NCBI GenBank assembly: GCA_020543525.1
Contig: JAHYIO010000037.1
Span: 620,001-684,000 of the forward strand
Direction: 5' to 3'
DNA length: 64,000 nucleotides
Source of the DNA: Coriolopsis trogii
Lineage: Eukaryota > Basidiomycota > Agaricomycetes > Polyporales > Polyporaceae
Part shown: positions 21,035 to 33,668 of the stretch, piece after piece
How positions within the stretch are numbered: the first letter of the stretch is position 1
How the letters are laid out: every line of letters begins with the position of its first letter
Notes under the pieces: model-generated
Told to the model about the DNA's origin: nothing
The model's database searches: none
The model's input: the letters and a program-made list of their open reading frames with translations, nothing else
Made by a program: the position numbers and the translations under genes

Positions 21035-23305
21035 ATGTCTTCTCAGCCTGCACTGGCAGACGGCGACACAGCCAGCTCAGGCGCCAAAAAGTCGCCGGAT
21101 TTCCCCAATGGGGCTCCTGCGGGCAGTGCTTTCTCTCCCAAGACCTCGTCTCCAGCCATGAGCTCGCGACAGAACCCTGTAACACCACTTGCTCCTCTTG
21201 AGTTCCTCCAGAATCAACGCCGCGGTTCTATCACAGACCCTTCATTACATGCCGGTCCGAGCCCGCCCACGTTCACTCCAAGCTCAGCGGGTCCCTCTGG
21301 TATCTCGTCGCCCTTCCGACGTCCCGAGTCACCAGCAACGAACTTCCCATTGTCTGCGTCCCACGAGTCAAAACGGTCTTTCTCGCAGTCGCGACCGTTA
21401 TCCCCATACAAGTTTGGGGATGCATCTGCTCAGCCTGGAGAAAGCCCCAGTGCACATCTTAGACGCGTTCTCAGGTCACCCTCGCGAGAGACAACCGACA
21501 GACGCACACTTCCGCACGCTATGGCCGTCGACGGCGTACGGGAAGTGAGTGCACCAGATGGGGAGAAGAAAGGCGGTGATGGTGAGTGTCTAGTGGGATG
21601 TTACGCCATGAACAGGGCGGGCTCTGAATCTGGCTCGCTTCCTGCATGATCTTGCGGACGCATATGTGCAGCTCCGGACAGGGCAAAGGGTGCAGAGCGC
21701 ATGGATGTCGACAGCTCTGAGAGTGCGCAACCGCATGGCCAAGAAGGTGGTGGACACCCACGGCCGGACCAGGGTACCCGGGAGACGGAAGAGATGGAGG
21801 CGGACTACGGTGGTCGGCGACAGTCAGTGGTAGCAGGTGGTTATACCCTTTCGTTTGGTCCTGACCCATGCTCACGTATCACGTTCTGTTCTGCCTCAAG
21901 GCACGAAGCGCAAGATGTCGTCCGACAAAGGCGTGTACACGCACGCAGGCGGCAGCTCGAACATCGATCCACAACTGGCTGGTCCAGAAGGCGGCAGAGA
22001 GCCAGAAGAACCGGCGCCCAAACGGCGAGGATCAGCGATTGACACACAGAGGATTGCGCAGCTGAGTTTGTACGACCGACGAGGGTCGACAGATGCTGCC
22101 CGACCGGGAGCAGCAGGCGGGTCACCGTGGTGGGCGAATGATAGACGGGATTCGACGACGTCGTCTGCATCTGCATCTACATACACTAGCACGAACACGC
22201 CTTTGACGACTGGATACACGACCCCCTCGTCGGCAATTCCCGGGGACTCGCCACATGGCCGACCTCCTGGCGGCATTGCAACTTTCGCGTGGCCTGCCAA
22301 TCCACACCCGCCTGATCAGGCGCACACCCAGCCTGCCTCGACAAACATGCAGAACGAGCCTGCTGTTAATATGCAGGCCCCTCCTCCTCCCTTCGACCCT
22401 CTCACAACAATCATGCCTCCCGTCTCCTTTGCGCCAGATCGCAGAATGTCTGCGCCCAACATCTCCCCCGACGCCCTCCCTACCCCGTCCTCCACGGGCC
22501 CGACCCGCGCACTCAGGTCGCGCTCTCGTCCGCCCTCGCGTATTCGCGCCTCCGACCCAGCAGCCGCAAACATGGGTCAAATTTCCGCCGGTAGCAGCTC
22601 CAACCCCGAGGATGCCCATGGCTCGGAGAAAGCTACCGGCTCGACACCGTACTCGCGCTCTCCGGAGCTACGTATATCCCACAAGCTGGCCGAGCGTAAA
22701 CGGCGAAAAGAGATGAAGGAGTTGTTTGACGAACTCCGAGATCAACTTCCTGCAGACAGAGGGATGAAGGCGAGCAAATGGGAGATCCTCAGTAAAGGTG
22801 CGTCTCTGTCGTTCATGGCATGCATGCCCCCATTCAAATTCGACCACAATCTGTAGCGATCGACTTCATAGTCACTTTGAAACAGAGCCATCAGGATATG
22901 GGGAGGGAGATTGAAATGTTGCGACACGAACTCGATGGCTATCGCCAAGGCATGCCTCCGCCATTCCCGGGAGCACCCCCGCATGCCGTAGTCTATGGGC
23001 ACGGGCCACCTGTAGGAGTTCCTCCATATCCACCTCCCCCGGGAGCCCCTGGGGTGCACCCTCCGCCCCCGCATACACCTCATACCCACAACGCGGGTCC
23101 GCCAGGGCCACCTGGTCCTCCTTCCTCCATACCTCCTCCACACCATCCCCATCCGCTTCCTCCTCATGCAGCACATCAGCAGCCTTTATCTCGACCAGGC
23201 TCGTCTCAGAATGCGTACCCGCCGGGCGCGGGTCCTCCACCGCCGTCGCAACCCACTGTAAACGGCAATCCATCGTCAGCATCCCGCACGGAGCCTCCGT
23301 CATAG
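21035..23305 (+). CDS. bHLH transcription factor with long Pro/Ser-rich regions
   Basis: Exons: 21035-21581, 21672-21836, 21901-22797, 22857-23305; 685 aa. The N-terminal two thirds is disordered, with KRKM and [11 protein letters not shown] patches. The bHLH domain spans an intron at about residues 510-560: [20 protein letters not shown] (basic region with the E-box His, Glu and Arg-Arg), [15 protein letters not shown], then [20 protein letters not shown] (helix 2 running into a short coiled coil). The C-terminus is Pro/His-rich ([18 protein letters not shown]). The basic region predicts CACGTG/CANNTG binding. The particular fungal bHLH orthologue cannot be named from sequence alone. Confidence 0.9.
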
Positions 23306-23972
23306 GGCTTGCTCCCAGCCAATCACGAAACTGTAGCGATATCATTTCTTGTTTTGCTCCCCGACCTGGTCTGTTGTTGTTTCTCCGTAGGTGATATCTT
23401 ATGGTATATCTTCATGCCTTTTGTGTTCTGAACCGATTGCGCATAGAGGCGGAGCGTTGTTTCTTGTATTCGTCCGAGGAGCTGATATTATTCTTTCGCC
23501 TCTACGTATTGTGTTTACGATGGTTCCTGTTGTCTCAGCCCACGAGTATCGCTCGGCACGACTCACAGGCTCTGGGTATCGGATATCTGGACATTATTCC
23601 TATAATCTATAGACGGACTAGCCCTGTTCCAATAAGATGTAGTCCAGGCGACAGCGAGTACAATGCAATCATAGATATATGTAAGGTCGGTTTTGTGTTC
23701 GAGGATGCTGAGCTTGAGCCGGATACAGCGAGGATGAGATCGAGATGGGGCTGCAGCAGGGAGTCAGGTTCAAGCGCGGGCGGCTCCGCGCTGACTGCAC
23801 GCATCTTACACCCGTACCACCACCACCCCCATACACCCGCCAGCTCGGTCTGGTGAATCAACGTCTCGGCCTCCTTTACTGTGTGCTGCCGTCACGTTCG
23901 AGCTGCTTAACGACTCCACATACCCCATTTACGCCCTGATCTCGCCCCCATCTCTGTCGCACAAAGGCCGAT
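23306..23972. other. Intergenic region
   Basis: bHLH 3' flank and promoter of the TFIIF alpha gene on the same strand. No gene or clear motif is seen. Confidence 0.4.
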
Positions 23973-26235
23973 ATGGTCAAGAAGGGCGCTCCTACACTCT
24001 TCAATCCGAAGCCTAGCCGGCCTACCCTCCCCAAGAAGGAGTCTCAAGCCACAAATACACCCTCGCCCGGCTCCTCCCAGTCCCTCCCTGGTTCGCAATC
24101 CGCGCCGGGAACACCCAAGAAGCCCGTAGCCGCCACCGCCTCGCCCGCCAACCGCGCCACCGGGACCGCGCCACGACGGGCCCCGCCAGTAAAGACGGAG
24201 GATGAGGTGACGCCGCAGCCGCCCCAAGGGCCGTCCACGGACTACCGGCTGATGTCGTCGAAGCTGAACGGGTGGAAGTACGACGTGATGAAGTTCGAGT
24301 CGCGGAAGAAGGTGGAGATCAACGACTGGGCGCGGCCGGTGAAGCTGAACCGGAAGGACCTGCACCGGAACGAGGGCGTCGCGCAGGCGTCGCAGGAGCC
24401 GGTGCACGCGATGGTGGGCTCGGACGGGAAGCTCGTCGTCGGCGCGGACGGCAAGGTCGTCATGGTCGACGCGGCGGGACGCCCGATCCGTCACGAGTTT
24501 GGGGAGGGGAAGGAGGAGAAGGGGAAGGACAAGGACAAGGACAGCAAGAAGAAGCGGTTCCAGAAGAAGACGAAGCAGGTGTTTTTGGTGCCCGAGGCGA
24601 CGAGGCAGCTCAGGAGGGAGGAGAAGTTTCCCTGGGTGGTGGAGGACGCGACGGGCAAGGAGACGTGGGTGGCGCAGATGGAGGAGGTGTCCAAGTCGCA
24701 GACGCATGCGATGTTCATGCCGTCGCCGAACAACGAGTTCAAGTTCGTGCCCGCACACCGGTGGTACAAGTTCCAGAAGAAGGCGGCACACCACGTCGTC
24801 AAGGATATCAACGAGGTTGAGTCCATTGTACGTGCTCTCTATGATCATTATGTGCTACGTCTGGACGGCCGTACGCCTTCTAGATGACAAAAGCTCAGAA
24901 GCGGAAAGACAAGACGCTCTGGACACTACGGCAGAAGACGGAAGAGGCGGCTGCTAGTGGCTCGTCACTGGTACACAACGCTAGCCAAAGTCTTGGGCCG
25001 GGAGGACGCAAGTTGAGGACGGTGGACAGCGGCAGCGCTGATCTGTTTGGGGACGATGAGGAGGAAGGTGTTGACCGCAAACGCAAAATCAAGCGAGAGC
25101 TTGGTGCGGAAGGTTTCCTCGACGAACTTGACTTCGAAGAGGGCTTCGAGGACGACGAGCAGAACATGGAACCCGATGACTCTAAGGAGGACGATGAGGC
25201 AAAGGAGCTTGAGGTGAGTTTGATATATTTGCAGATCCTTCATCTGTGACCTGATCATGTAAATTCGCGGTAACGCAGGAACGACTCAAGAGAGAGTACA
25301 AGACGGCGAACAAGCTCCGCGAGGGTTACATTGACGAATCGGAAGAGGAGGACGAAGACGAGGCGAAGCTGACTGGCGCTGGAAAGAACCTCCAGAAGAC
25401 GCTGAAGAAGCTCGAGAAGGGTGGTGGATATGAAGACGACTCTGACGAGGAGAAGAACCCATACGCAAGCTCGGTATGTACAGCTATATGCTCAGCGGCA
25501 GAGTTGGTCACTCACGTGATGGACTCGTAGGAGGAAGAGGAGGAGGAAGAGGAGACACCACAGTTGCCGACTGGACCTGCCATCCTGCCCCCCGAGCCCA
25601 AGCCCGGTGCCCCCGCCGCCTCGCAAACACCATCTGCATCGCTTCCAGGAGCGAAACCTGCACAAGCAAATGGACAGGGAATGGTACCGGTGAAATCAGA
25701 GTCGCGCGCGACTTCACCTGTGCCGGGACATGGTGGTCACTCTGTCGTCGCGAAGCGTGCCACGAGCCCCAAGGTGCCGAGACCGAAAGCGGGGATTTCG
25801 AGCCGTGCGGGAAGCCCGTTGGTCGCACCGAACGGGGTCTCACCGCCGGCGAGTCGCGCGACGAGCCCCAGTGGGACACGTGTGGACGGAGCATCTCCCG
25901 CTGGTGCAGCGACGCCGGGCACGAAGCCTTTGAACCTGAAGCGCAAGGCGACGGAAGAGGGCGCGGGCGCGGGCGCGGATGGGACGCCCCGCCCGAAGAA
26001 ACGGAAGGCGCCGGGGGAGCTGGAGGACCGGATGGTGATCGAATGGCTGAGGAACACTCCGAACGCGACGACGCGGGAGTGCATTCAGCACTTTACGCGG
26101 TACCTCACCGACGAGGCCAAGAAGAGCAAGTTCACGGCGCTGGTCAAGGAGGTCGCGCAGCTGAGCGGGGGTGTGCTCGTGTTGAGGCCCGCGTATCGTG
26201 GGACGAGCGGACCTTCGCCGCCAGCGGCGGGTTAG
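23973..26235 (+). CDS. TFG1: Transcription initiation factor IIF alpha subunit (RAP74 / Tfg1)
   Basis: Exons: 23973-24827, 24884-25213, 25279-25473, 25531-26235; 694 aa. A core RNA polymerase II initiation factor that pairs with TFIIF beta. The N-terminal dimerisation domain shows YRLMSSKLNGWKYDVMKFES, VEINDWARPVKLNRKDL, PWVVEDATGKETWVAQMEEV and YKFQKKAAHHVVKDI. The middle is acidic (GFLDELDFEEGFEDDEQN; an EEEEEEEE run after exon 3) and then Ser/Pro-rich. The C-terminal winged helix is clear: LEDRMVIEWLRNTPNATTRE, CIQHFTRYLTDEAKKSKFTA, VKEVAQLSGGVLVLRP; it contacts the Pol II CTD phosphatase Fcp1 in known systems. A Lys/Asp run at 24520-24570 is codon-repetitive but in frame. Confidence 0.95.
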
Positions 26236-27241
26236 GAATGTTTGGGCTGGTATGCTATATTAGGACGACTCTGGAGGGTCGAGGGAGGTTATTGATGGTT
26301 CTTCGGCTTCTGGTCTCTCGGCATGTGAGTGGATGGTGTTGTTATGCGTGGCGGTGATGGGTTGATTGAGTGGTGACTATGCGAACGGTGAATTGATGGC
26401 TCGCGACAATCGATTCGCTGTCGTGACTCGTCGTGGACAGGAACCGTCGTGAACCTTGCATAAGCCGTGTACCTACTCGTGGTGGACATAGCATGTAGCG
26501 TGGACGGCTTCTCTGACGACGAGCCGATTTAAAGATGATGCACAGCCCTCTCATCGCGTGCAGATTACGACGCTGCACGGGATGACGGCTTGGTGAGCAC
26601 TGTGGCTGGCAGGAATGCGAGAGCTAAGAATAATTGAACCACACATGAATGACCGCAGATGCCGCCGGCCGTCGTTGGTGTCGATGAATGTGGATGATGG
26701 AGGACGAGGGCTAAACGTTTACGGCCGGTTTGTGATTGCGGCCGTGGAGGCTCGGGTCAGCAAAACGGAGAGGGGCCATAGCAATTTGGATCAGCGGAGG
26801 TCGATGCGGACGGGCCGGGGGGGGAGGCGGGGGTGGCCGATGAGTTCGGGGACTGATGCGACATCGCGGGCTGGAGGCTGGCGTCGTTCGTCTGTTTCGA
26901 GCGAGCGAGGGGCGGACGGGGAGAGTCAGACAAGTGCAGGCCGGCTGCAGCCGAGGCGAGGATGATGGAGGAGAGGATCGGCAGGACGGCAGCGAGGAGA
27001 GAGGACGGTCGGATAAGGCAGGCGCACTGCCTTTGGCGGTAAGCAGGATGGAGGGCGGCAAGACATGGCCGGAGTGTGATCGGGGCTAGCGTCTGGAGAT
27101 CTGACGGGGCCAACGCGCACTCGTCTGTTCGTGCAAGCCTCGGTGGCCGCCCGGTATATAACATCACAACGGCCATGCTCGCCCCCATCCCATACTTACC
27201 GCCCCCGTCCTCCCCCCGGCCCTTTTGCCTCGCCCGCCAGG
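26236..27241. other. Intergenic region, chitin deacetylase promoter
   Basis: About 1 kb without a recognisable gene. Its right end carries a TATA box and a C-rich leader for the secreted chitin deacetylase gene. Confidence 0.45.
27155..27161 (+). promoter_or_regulatory. TATA box (tatataa) upstream of chitin deacetylase
   Basis: tatataa stands 80 bp before the chosen ATG at 27242. Transcription would then start near 27185-27195, downstream of an out-of-frame ATG at 27175. This supports the downstream ATG that opens a clean signal peptide. Confidence 0.6.
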
Positions 27242-28905
27242 ATGCCGTCCGTCGTTCGTTCATTACTATTTCTCGCCCTCGCCTCCCTTGCTGCAGCCCA
27301 CCCTCACGACCACCATGACCACCTCGTGAAGAAGGCCCTCCCCGGCCGCTGGTATCACGACGACGACCACCCCGTCCACGCCCTCTTCAAGCGCGGCGGG
27401 CCCACCGACGGCCAAACGTACCCAGAAGTCGGCTCACCAGGTGCGTCACACTTTTTTAAGCTTTCGTTCCTTCCCTTTCCTAATCAGGACACCGACGCCT
27501 TCCTTCGCCTCGCCTTCCTTCGCTTGGCCTCGTTTGCAGAATGGACAAACTCCTACCCGGACGCGATCGACGTCAAGGCCCTCCCCAAGGCCTGGCTCGA
27601 TGCCCTCGATGCTGCCGTCAAGGCTGGAAAAATCCCCGACATCCCTGTCGCGACCTCCACCGGCGGCAACCCGACGTACCCGAACGGGCTTGATCCCAAC
27701 GGCCCCGAGGTCTGCTCTTCCACCTACAAGTGCCGGAACAAAGACGACATCTGGGACGCCCCAGACGGCGTGTTCGCATCCAGCTTCGACGATGGTCCTC
27801 TCGACGTGCGTTTTCTGATCCGGCCTGTGACCGTGATGGCTCGCGTAGCACATCCCAACTGACGCCCTGCCATGCACCCGCGATCCAGACGTCCATGCCT
27901 CTCTACGAGTTGCTCCACGAGAACAACCTGGTCACCACCCACTTCATGATCGGCACCAACATCCGCTGGTACCCCAACGAGTTCAAGTACGCGTACGAGA
28001 CCCTCCAGAGTATGTCTTGCGCAGTGCGCCTCCGCCTCGTACCAATGCTGATCAATCATCGTTGCCGTCCTTTTTTTTCTCCACCGCCACAGGTGATATC
28101 GCTGTGCACACATGGACACACCCGTACCTCACGACGCTCTCCAACGAGGAGCTCCTCGGCGAGTTCGGCTACACGATGGACATCATCCACAAGTCGACCG
28201 GCGGCCGTATTCCCAAGTACATGCGGCCCCCCTACGGTGACTCGGATGAGCGTGTCCGGGCCATCGCGAAGGAGGTCTTCGGCCTCATCACCGTCATCTG
28301 GAACCAGGAGTGAGCATCTGTTTGTTCACTCTGCGAGTGACGTAAATCTGACCGGCGGTGACTCGCACAGCACCGAGGACTGGAGCATTGGCCAGGCGCA
28401 AGGTGCTACGCGCGAAGAGGTCGACGCCAACTTGAAAAAGTGGCTCACCGGCCCCAAGTCGCCCGGTCTCGTCATCCTCGAGCACGAGCTGAGCAACCAG
28501 ACCGTGGGCGCGTTCATCCAGGCCTTCCCCCTCATTGCCGAGAACGGCTGGAAGTGGGAGTCGCTCGCTCGCATGGACGGCGGCTCCGTCTACCTGAACT
28601 CGGCGGACGACCTCAGCCCCGTCGAGCTCGCGGCCGTCGGTGCTCCCGTGACAGAGTCCGCGCCCGCGCCCGAGTCCAGTTCTAGCGCGGGATCGTCGCA
28701 GGCTGGCTCGTCCGCTGGTTCCGGCACCGTCGGCACCAAGACCGGCACTAACAACAACAACGCTGCGTCGCAGACGACAGGCACGAGCTCAGGCGCAGGC
28801 GCGAAGCCGACTGGCGCTGACGAGAACAACGGCGCGCTGTCCCTCTCGCCGATGACTCTCGTGTCTGTGTTGAGCATCGTGGGCGCCGCGCTCGTGCTCT
28901 CATAA
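27242..28905 (+). CDS. Secreted, probably GPI-anchored chitin deacetylase (CE4)
   Basis: Exons: 27242-27440, 27540-27805, 27889-28009, 28093-28309, 28371-28905; 445 aa. Converts cell-wall chitin to chitosan by removing acetyl groups, metal-dependent. A signal peptide ([17 protein letters not shown]) is followed by a His-rich stretch (HPHDHHDH). The NodB-fold motifs are visible: SFDDGPLD (motif 1, with Ser for the usual Thr), [10 protein letters not shown] (motif 2, HxxxH), YMRPPYGD (motif 3), VIWNQDTEDWS (motif 4) and [10 protein letters not shown] (motif 5). A Ser/Gly/Thr/Asn-rich stalk and a hydrophobic C-terminus ([15 protein letters not shown]) fit GPI attachment. Catalytic and metal residues appear intact. 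Confidence 0.93.
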
Positions 28906-30975
28906 TGCCCCGAAGCGGGTTGAGGATTGGGCCCCTCTCCCCCGCGGTTCTTTTCTCCGGTCTCTCTCGGCTGTTGGGCTTGGGACGGCGTTTGGACTTT
29001 CACAGTGCATCTGTTATAAACTATATGACGGCGCGGGCATCTCTCACACACTGAACCCTCGATTAGAACTATAAGCTAATCTACCTCTATCTCCCCCGTC
29101 TTCTCATCCTCCCGGTTTCTTGGTTTCTGATTTCTGACTCCCGTATGGGTGGGTACTTTGCGCGTTACGGTCGGGACCATCGGTTTGCAGACTACTTCAG
29201 CATTGTAACGTACCATGACGACACCCGGACCCTGCTCGGCACATTTTTTTCTCACTTTTATCTCTATATTTCTACACCGTATGTGTACATCGCTTTGGAC
29301 CTCTACATTTACTTACGATCCCCCCCGCGACGGAATCACAGCTACGTGCCTGGGTTCCATAATCGATCGCCCTCCGACTGCCCATGGGATTTCCCTGGTG
29401 TCCAGGTCCCGCGCACACACTATCATCACGCCCCCTACGAGTCTTACTCGGCTGTCACTCCTTTTTATCTGAACCCGCCGTCGTAGGGCCGGCGAGGCCG
29501 TCCAAAGCTTTGTACTTGCATGTAACATGGCTTAATAGCGGAGAGAAATCAGTATCGTCGCTGCTGTTCTCCGCCCACCACTGCGATATGCGGAGAGGCT
29601 CCTGTCAGATCCGGGCGTAGGTTTTGGGTTGCGGGTCTGGGCGTCGGCGCGGGCGACCTGGAGGAGCCGAGTATGTGTAATTTTTTCTATTGACGGCCGC
29701 CACTGATTCAGGGCGGCAGGCTCAAGACAGGGGGGCCTGGTATGGACTAGTACTATGGACAAGGTCGCGGGCTGGCGTCGAAGTCGACTCATGGGGAGTC
29801 AGAGATTGGACCGAACCGCCCGTTGGACGGGAGTGAGCTCATGCCGAGTGTCAGGTCAAAGTTGGGTGCTGTGTGGAGTGTGTCTGGTCACACGTTTCTA
29901 CGGTCGGGAAAGTTGGGAGAGCCCGCGAGCTTTGAGACATGCTTGGGCGGGTGCACTGGCCGGTGCGGGTGAAGCGATGAGAGCGAGGTTAAGACGATGA
30001 TGAGCTCATTTCGCTTGGCTGCCCAGGGTTGTGTGTCCGTGAAAGGCTTGAGCGGGAGCCTCGATCGCTGAAATTACACAGCTTGTTTGACTGGGCATTC
30101 GTCGAGATCTGTGTGTCCGTTCGAAGATCCAAGACGGTGTATGATATTACGCTGGACCTACAGGACTGCGCATTGTCCCATGCTTCGAGGGTAAGCGTGA
30201 CGTCGTCGCGTCGAAGCCGGCGAGGACTGCGCAGACGGCTTGGTGGCTGCGAGGAGATAAGATGAGATAGCGGCGTGGCTTTGGCGGCTCGCTCGGCCCA
30301 AGACACTCACTCACTTGTCTGCCAAATGCATACATCCCGCCCGATACCCACTCCTGCATCATCGGATTGCCTTCTACTCTGCTTCAACCCGGTGCTATCG
30401 CCAAGCGTGCCTCGTGTACATTTGCACCGGTTGCCTCCTATGTTTCGGGAACAGTTTCAGCGACCACAACCGTTCTCAGTCCGAGGACTCGGACGGGTTT
30501 GCTCAGTCTTGCGGGAACCCTGCAGGGATCCGCGCGTGCCGGACACGTTCTCCTCCGGGGCGCATTAAGGAAAGGCCCGTGCTTCCCATTACGCCGAGGA
30601 CAGCACGCAGCGTCGCTATACATAGCGCATTTCGTGGGCCCAATCACCGAGGCAGTCGTCAATTTAGAACGTGAGTCTTCCGCGTTCGTACCAGGTGCTT
30701 TGCGGCGACCGCCACGAGGCGCGTCCATCCGGCCACGCGTTCGTCATGCGCACTCGCCTTCATGCAGCGCGCAGGGGCGTCTCGAAGAACGTCGTTCCAC
30801 AGCGTCATGGAATGTCCTTGGAAATGCAGGCGGACGGAGAATGGTCGCCATGCGATGTAGTGCGGTATGCAGTTGCTTCTTGGCAAGATCAGCCAGTTTC
30901 GCTTTCTTTCCCTATCCATTCCATGCTTCGCTCAAGAGACTTTTACAATGTAGAGCTGGCTCGGCATGTCCTCAG

Positions 30976-31345
30976 CATAGCTCATCGGTCAACGTACCTC
31001 CGTGTGCTTCTTCAGTACCCCTTCCCATCAGGCACAGCGAAGGACGGAACGAACCTGAAGCTTCACTCGGTATGTCATAGCTAACTCGTATGACGTACCT
31101 CAGCACGGGGGTGCATTCAGGTCGGGCTCGAGTATGGTCCGCCAACTGGTGTTCTACATACGACAGGTGAGTGCCGGAGGAGTGTCGACGACCGAACGGG
31201 TACAGAGTTCTCTTCGGTGCATCGTGCCCGGATAGCCCATAGCTGAATCGCATCACATACTCCAGGATGGGCGTAGAGCTTCGTCGGGCTCGAGTGTTCA
31301 ACGCCAAATGATGTTTTACATTACATTCAACAGGTAAGTGTCTCT
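30976..31345. repeat. Diverged tandem repeat units
   Basis: Three starts share catagct...gtac/atac: 30976, 31076 and 31239. The last two units align over about 100 bp, sharing catagct, the block cgtcgggctcgagt versus ggtcgggctcgagt, an acat/acatt run and caggtgagtg versus caggtaagtg. Spacings are 100 and 163 bp. On the minus strand the two full units read as similar peptides (ARRSSTPILEYVMRFSYGL versus ARPECTPVLRYVIRVSYDI). Confidence 0.6.
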
Positions 31346-31498
31346 GGACGCATCCAGGACGAAAAGTTACAAACCGGCCGCCGAGTCGTACGTCCCTCAC
31401 CCTCGCCTTCCTTCCACTAACCCAATGCCCCTCCGTCACTACAGCCCCTGCCCGGTCCTATCCCTTCCTTCCTTGACTCCCTTGGCCCGAACGGCCGG

Positions 31499-31506
31499 TA
31501 TAAAAG
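31499..31506 (+). promoter_or_regulatory. Orphan TATA box (tataaaag)
   Basis: A perfect tataaaag after a C/T-rich stretch (31430-31490). No recognisable coding gene lies downstream on the plus strand within 2 kb. It could drive a non-coding or decayed transcript, or be chance. Confidence 0.3.
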
Positions 31507-32085
31507 GTGATAATTTACCGTATAACGAATAGCTGATCGAATGGTGTAACGTGGTGTCGTGCATGCTACAGCGGCAGAACGAAGATGGCGCGCGCTGTGC
31601 AGCGGGTCGTGGATATCGTATGCGAATAGTTGGTCGGCGCACGTCGAGCGTGGCGTGTACGAGAAGCAAAAAATCAAGGCGCGACGGATCGCGCATGATG
31701 CGAATGGTGGTGGATGCTGAATGCGAATGGCGAAGGGCGAGTGTGCGACCCCTGAGTGGAGAAACGAAGCCCTTTGTAGGGGTATAGCCGGTACGTCTGC
31801 GGATTGGTAGTTTGCAGGTCGATCAGTTGCTGAACGCTTCGCAGGCGTACATGAATTGGGTGCGATGGACGCTACACTCACGGTATGCGATGGGGGAAGA
31901 ACGTCTATCCGTCTATCGTTCAGGCGATGACGCAGCCGCTGTGGTCGCCGCTGGTGCCCGTGTCCTCGCGGTCGACGAAGACCTCGACGCCGGGCTCGTC
32001 GATGGGGACGGGCGAAGCGATGGTGAACGCGTCCATGTCTGGTATGCGGGGTATGTGTGGACGGTAGAAGGGCAGGTTCGGAAGG

Positions 32086-32118
32086 GCAGGAGGAGGAGGA
32101 GGGGGGGGAGGAGGAGGT
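32086..32118 (+). repeat. GGA-rich microsatellite
   Basis: A purine-rich run of gga/ggg triplets in the gene-poor region. Confidence 0.8.
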
Positions 32119-33668
32119 ACGCGAGGATCAGAGAACGAACTTCGCTTGCCCCTCCTCCTCCCCGGCCCATGCTCACTTTTTATGCTGCTCGAGCGTACCC
32201 CTCGTGGCGCACATCAATGCTCATCCACCAGCAAGCGGAGCCCTCACCCTCGATCCAACCTCTCGTCATCCGGCCATCCAGCTCATACTGCATTCGGCCA
32301 AGACAATAAACCTCCCTGCGCAGCACCCGACCGACGCTCCCCTTTCGAGATCTCGAGTCGGAGATGCGACACCTTGTTGTTCCAGCTCTCTAATCCCAAA
32401 AGACTCTCCATCTAGCTCGCCTGGCACTCCTTCCAACCATTTCCTTCCCTCATACCCGCGTTCCCCTTGCCGCCAATCCCGGACGCCCAATTCCGGCACC
32501 TCGTCCAGAACAATAACGCACATCGGGACTAGGAGCCACAGCAAGCTCCCAATCAAACTCGAGATCGCACAGTACTGAACGCCGCCCTCATGTCCCACAT
32601 CAGATGGCCCGTCCTCGCGACTCTGTCAACGCGAACTCTGCTGCGACATTGATTCTGCCGGCGCCTGTCAACGCGCGTATGAGGACATCGTCTTATTGTT
32701 ATACGGACCGCCGCACGGCCACCCCATCGCGCCCTCACAAGGAAGGCTATCGCCCATCAATCTCTCCCAACTTCGGTCCGGTCGTGATTCCCCAAGACCT
32801 CAGCTCGTCCCGAGGGTCTCGACCGTCGCGCCGCGTCGGGTTTGATACTGTACAGGGCAGGTTTCGCGTTGCGGTGTCCGCCCGATGCATGCTAGTGCTC
32901 GCAATTGTCTACATACCTAGGCTCGCGTCAGAGTCCAGCATTCGGTCAAGGTCATCACGAGATGGGCAGAAAGGAGGACGTCGTGTATGCATCAGCCACG
33001 GGTTAGAGGAACATACAGCTATGTACAGGAACCTGCACGTCGACCGTGCAACAGCGTACAACTCGCGCGAGAAGGACCGGGACACTCGTTACGTCGTGAA
33101 GTCATTAATACGCGGCACAAGGAGAAACCGGGAGGAGGCGCAGTGCGCGGGTGCGGGTCCAGGGGAAGCGGCAAGGAAGAGAAGGGGGAGGGGAGTAAGA
33201 GCGGTGGCTCTGGTCAAAAATGGTAAGGGGCGGCTGGGGAGTCAGTCAGTACTAGCGAGGAGGGGAGGGGGAACGAGACAGAGACGATAAGATAAATGCG
33301 AGATGTAGACTATATGTGACAATGAAAAGCGAGAACGACGGAAGGATCGATGAATGGTGAACGGCAGCTGATGAATGACCAACATAACGGATGCCCAAAG
33401 CACTGTGCGAAGTGTCCCAAACCATATGCGAGAGAGAGAGAGCGAGGCGAGCGTGAGCCGGTGATACATAGAGCGGCCGCTCGAAGTCCTGATTAAACGT
33501 GAAAGACGTGAACGGAGGAATCGGCTGGTGAGCGAGGACGGAGAGCACGGGATGATATGGACCCTGTGCGCAGAGCATTGTCCGGATACGGGACATCGAA
33601 GTGGATGTCGAGTGTTCTGAGGTATTGATCCAACCAGTCACGCCAAGTGTATGCGCGAGGGAGACACA

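Larger units (their letters stand above)
28906..33668. other. 4.8-kb gene-poor region
   Basis: No convincing gene. The longest open frames (30367-31080 and 32604-33290, plus strand) are Arg/Ser-rich translations without splice logic or known domains. The region holds diverged tandem repeats (30976-31345), an orphan TATA box (31499), a GGA-rich microsatellite (32086-32118), a short (GA)n tract near 33431 and a faint polygalacturonase-like peptide near 30400. It is the least constrained part of the window. Confidence 0.5.

Noticed and set aside
27175..27318. Upstream ATG overlapping the chitin deacetylase start
   Set aside because: It lies only 14 bp after the TATA box, so it is probably upstream of the transcription start. 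The next ATG (27242) opens a perfect signal peptide.
30367..31080. 237-residue plus-strand open frame
   Set aside because: Runs through the diverged tandem repeats and lacks a start with promoter context. Only the first 26 residues recall a pectinase; the rest matches nothing.
32604..33290. 228-residue plus-strand open frame in the gene-poor interval
   Set aside because: Arg/Ser-rich composition, no splice pattern, no domain motif, and overlapping open frames in other phases; typical of GC-rich non-coding DNA.
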